DNA from: Thermodesulforhabdus norvegica
GTDB taxonomy: Bacteria > Desulfobacterota > Syntrophobacteria > Syntrophobacterales > Thermodesulforhabdaceae
DNA length: 64,000 nucleotides
Assembly (NCBI RefSeq): GCF_900114975.1
Contig: NZ_FOUU01000001.1
Location: 434,001 to 498,000 of the forward strand
Direction of reading: 5' to 3'
The notes below the pieces were generated by a model that worked only from the letters and a program-made list of their open reading frames with translations, did no database searches and had not been told where the DNA came from. Both the position numbers and the translations under genes were made by a program. Shown here piece after piece: positions 63,398-64,000 of this stretch. The stretch's first letter is position 1; every line of letters begins with the position of its first letter.

Positions 63398-64000
63398 ATG
63401 ATTGCCTATCCTATGCACTGTGGCTCTATGGAAATTCCCTCAACCGTCAGAGCTTTCCTGGAATGGCTCGTCCGGAACAACTACAGGGCCTGGATAGTCG
63501 GGGGAGCCGTGAGGGATTGGATTCTGGGGAAAAAACCCAAGGACTGGGACATTGCAACGGATGCTCCCTCCAAGGTCATTCTCGATTCTCCTTTTAAAAC
63601 TTACGCCGTAGGTACACGCTTTGGAGTAGTTGATGTAAACGTCGGAGACCACATTGTGGAGGCCACCAGCATCATCGAAAGTGCGGGATCCGACCGGATA
63701 GAAAAAGATCTTGAAAGACGGGACTTTACAATCAACGCCCTGGCGATTTCGTTTCCCGACGGGAAATTTCTGGATCTTTTTGGAGGAATAAAGGACCTGG
63801 AGCGCAAGAGACTTCGTCCTCCAAAAGACCCCGTCCGGCGCTTTCAGGAAGACCCGCTCAGAATATTGCGGGCGGCACGATTCGTTTCCTTAGAGGATTT
63901 CCACGTAACACCGACAACCCTTTCCGCAATGAAAATGACGGCTCCCTTGATCAAAACAGTAGCGGCCGAAAGAATTCGGGAGGAAATGTTCCGCATGGTC
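63398..64000 (+). CDS. CCA-adding enzyme / poly(A) polymerase family, N-terminal part (cut by window edge)
   Basis: The first 201 codons of a gene continuing past the right edge. Nucleotidyltransferase head with VGGAVRDWILGKKPKDWDIA (the catalytic GGxVRD and DxD motifs), then RRDFTINALAIS and the RRFQEDPLRILRAARF motif of class II tRNA nucleotidyltransferases. It adds or repairs the 3' CCA of tRNA, or polyadenylates RNA. AGGAG lies nine bases before the ATG. Confidence 0.93.
   Translation, partial: MIAYPMHCGSMEIPSTVRAFLEWLVRNNYRAWIVGGAVRDWILGKKPKDWDIATDAPSKVILDSPFKTYAVGTRFGVVDVNVGDHIVEATSIIESAGSDRIEKDLERRDFTINALAISFPDGKFLDLFGGIKDLERKRLRPPKDPVRRFQEDPLRILRAARFVSLEDFHVTPTTLSAMKMTAPLIKTVAAERIREEMFRMV

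Overview
The window is a stretch of chromosome from an anaerobic, flagellated Gram-negative bacterium, most likely a member of the Desulfobacterota (former Deltaproteobacteria), perhaps close to the sulfate-reducing or syntrophic Syntrophobacteria. This is an inference from gene content: an Rnf complex, an anaerobe-type hybrid cluster protein, a periplasmic-type CbiK cobaltochelatase like that of Desulfovibrio, an EF-G of the spirochaete/planctomycete/deltaproteobacterial (mitochondrial EFG1-like) kind, squalene-hopene cyclase, and three sigma-54 activators. No species can be fixed from the sequence alone. Nearly all of it is ordinary, densely packed chromosome. I see no rRNA, tRNA, CRISPR array, prophage or intact insertion sequence.

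Layout. 1-11117 (minus): a motility block. It reads, in transcription order, a DUF434-type protein, an NtrC-like activator with Glu at the phosphorylation site, a large exported TPR protein, a FleQ-like activator with a dead receiver domain, then a sigma-54 promoter and flgB-flgC-fliE-fliF-fliG-fliH-fliI (fliI runs off the left edge). 11249-14119 (plus): lysC and cimA (aspartate family and isoleucine precursors). 14165-19797 (minus): tetR, squalene-hopene cyclase, an rRNA m5C methyltransferase and a flavin amine oxidase, apparently one operon. 19993-23129 (plus): hcp behind an FNR-type palindrome, a universal stress protein and an iron-sulfur flavoprotein. 23110-26690 (minus): EF-G, then a RecA/KaiC-like ATPase and an unknown helical partner. 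26815-33251: a LysM murein endopeptidase, an LpoA/LppC-like lipoprotein, a porin and a PAS-type sigma-54 activator.

33351-35477 (minus): nikK-nikL-lipoprotein-CbiM/NikM nickel/cobalt uptake genes without their energising Q and O subunits. 35752-40590 (minus): an exopolyphosphatase/GppA-like protein, guaB, guaA and a UPF0280 protein. 40971-42283 (plus): promoter, cobalamin riboswitch, terminator and exported CbiK. 43315-48188 (minus): sixA, cbiA, cbiP, cbiB and a gamma-glutamylcyclotransferase-like gene, i.e. late cobalamin synthesis. 48329-52887 (minus): bioA-bioF-bioD behind a BirA operator, then a TrkH/KtrB potassium channel. 53266-54174: a coiled-coil/nuclease-like protein with a recent internal duplication. 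54336-56245 (plus): a classical leucine attenuator (leader peptide with seven Leu codons in a row, then a terminator) in front of leuA. 56284-61101 (minus): rnfCDGEAB. The right end holds a ROK sugar kinase, a TSUP transporter and the start of a CCA-adding enzyme.

How it fits together: cobalt/nickel import, cobalt insertion and the late corrin steps are spread over three neighbouring loci, with riboswitch control at the chelatase. lysC, cimA and leuA supply branched-chain and aspartate-family amino acids. Rnf couples ferredoxin and NAD to an ion gradient. The best places for a second look are the leu attenuator, the two unusual sigma-54 activators, the ATPase/partner pair beside EF-G, the tetR-shc operon, the nickel cluster, a degenerate Fe-S motif in RnfB, and several short coding-like fragments in gaps.
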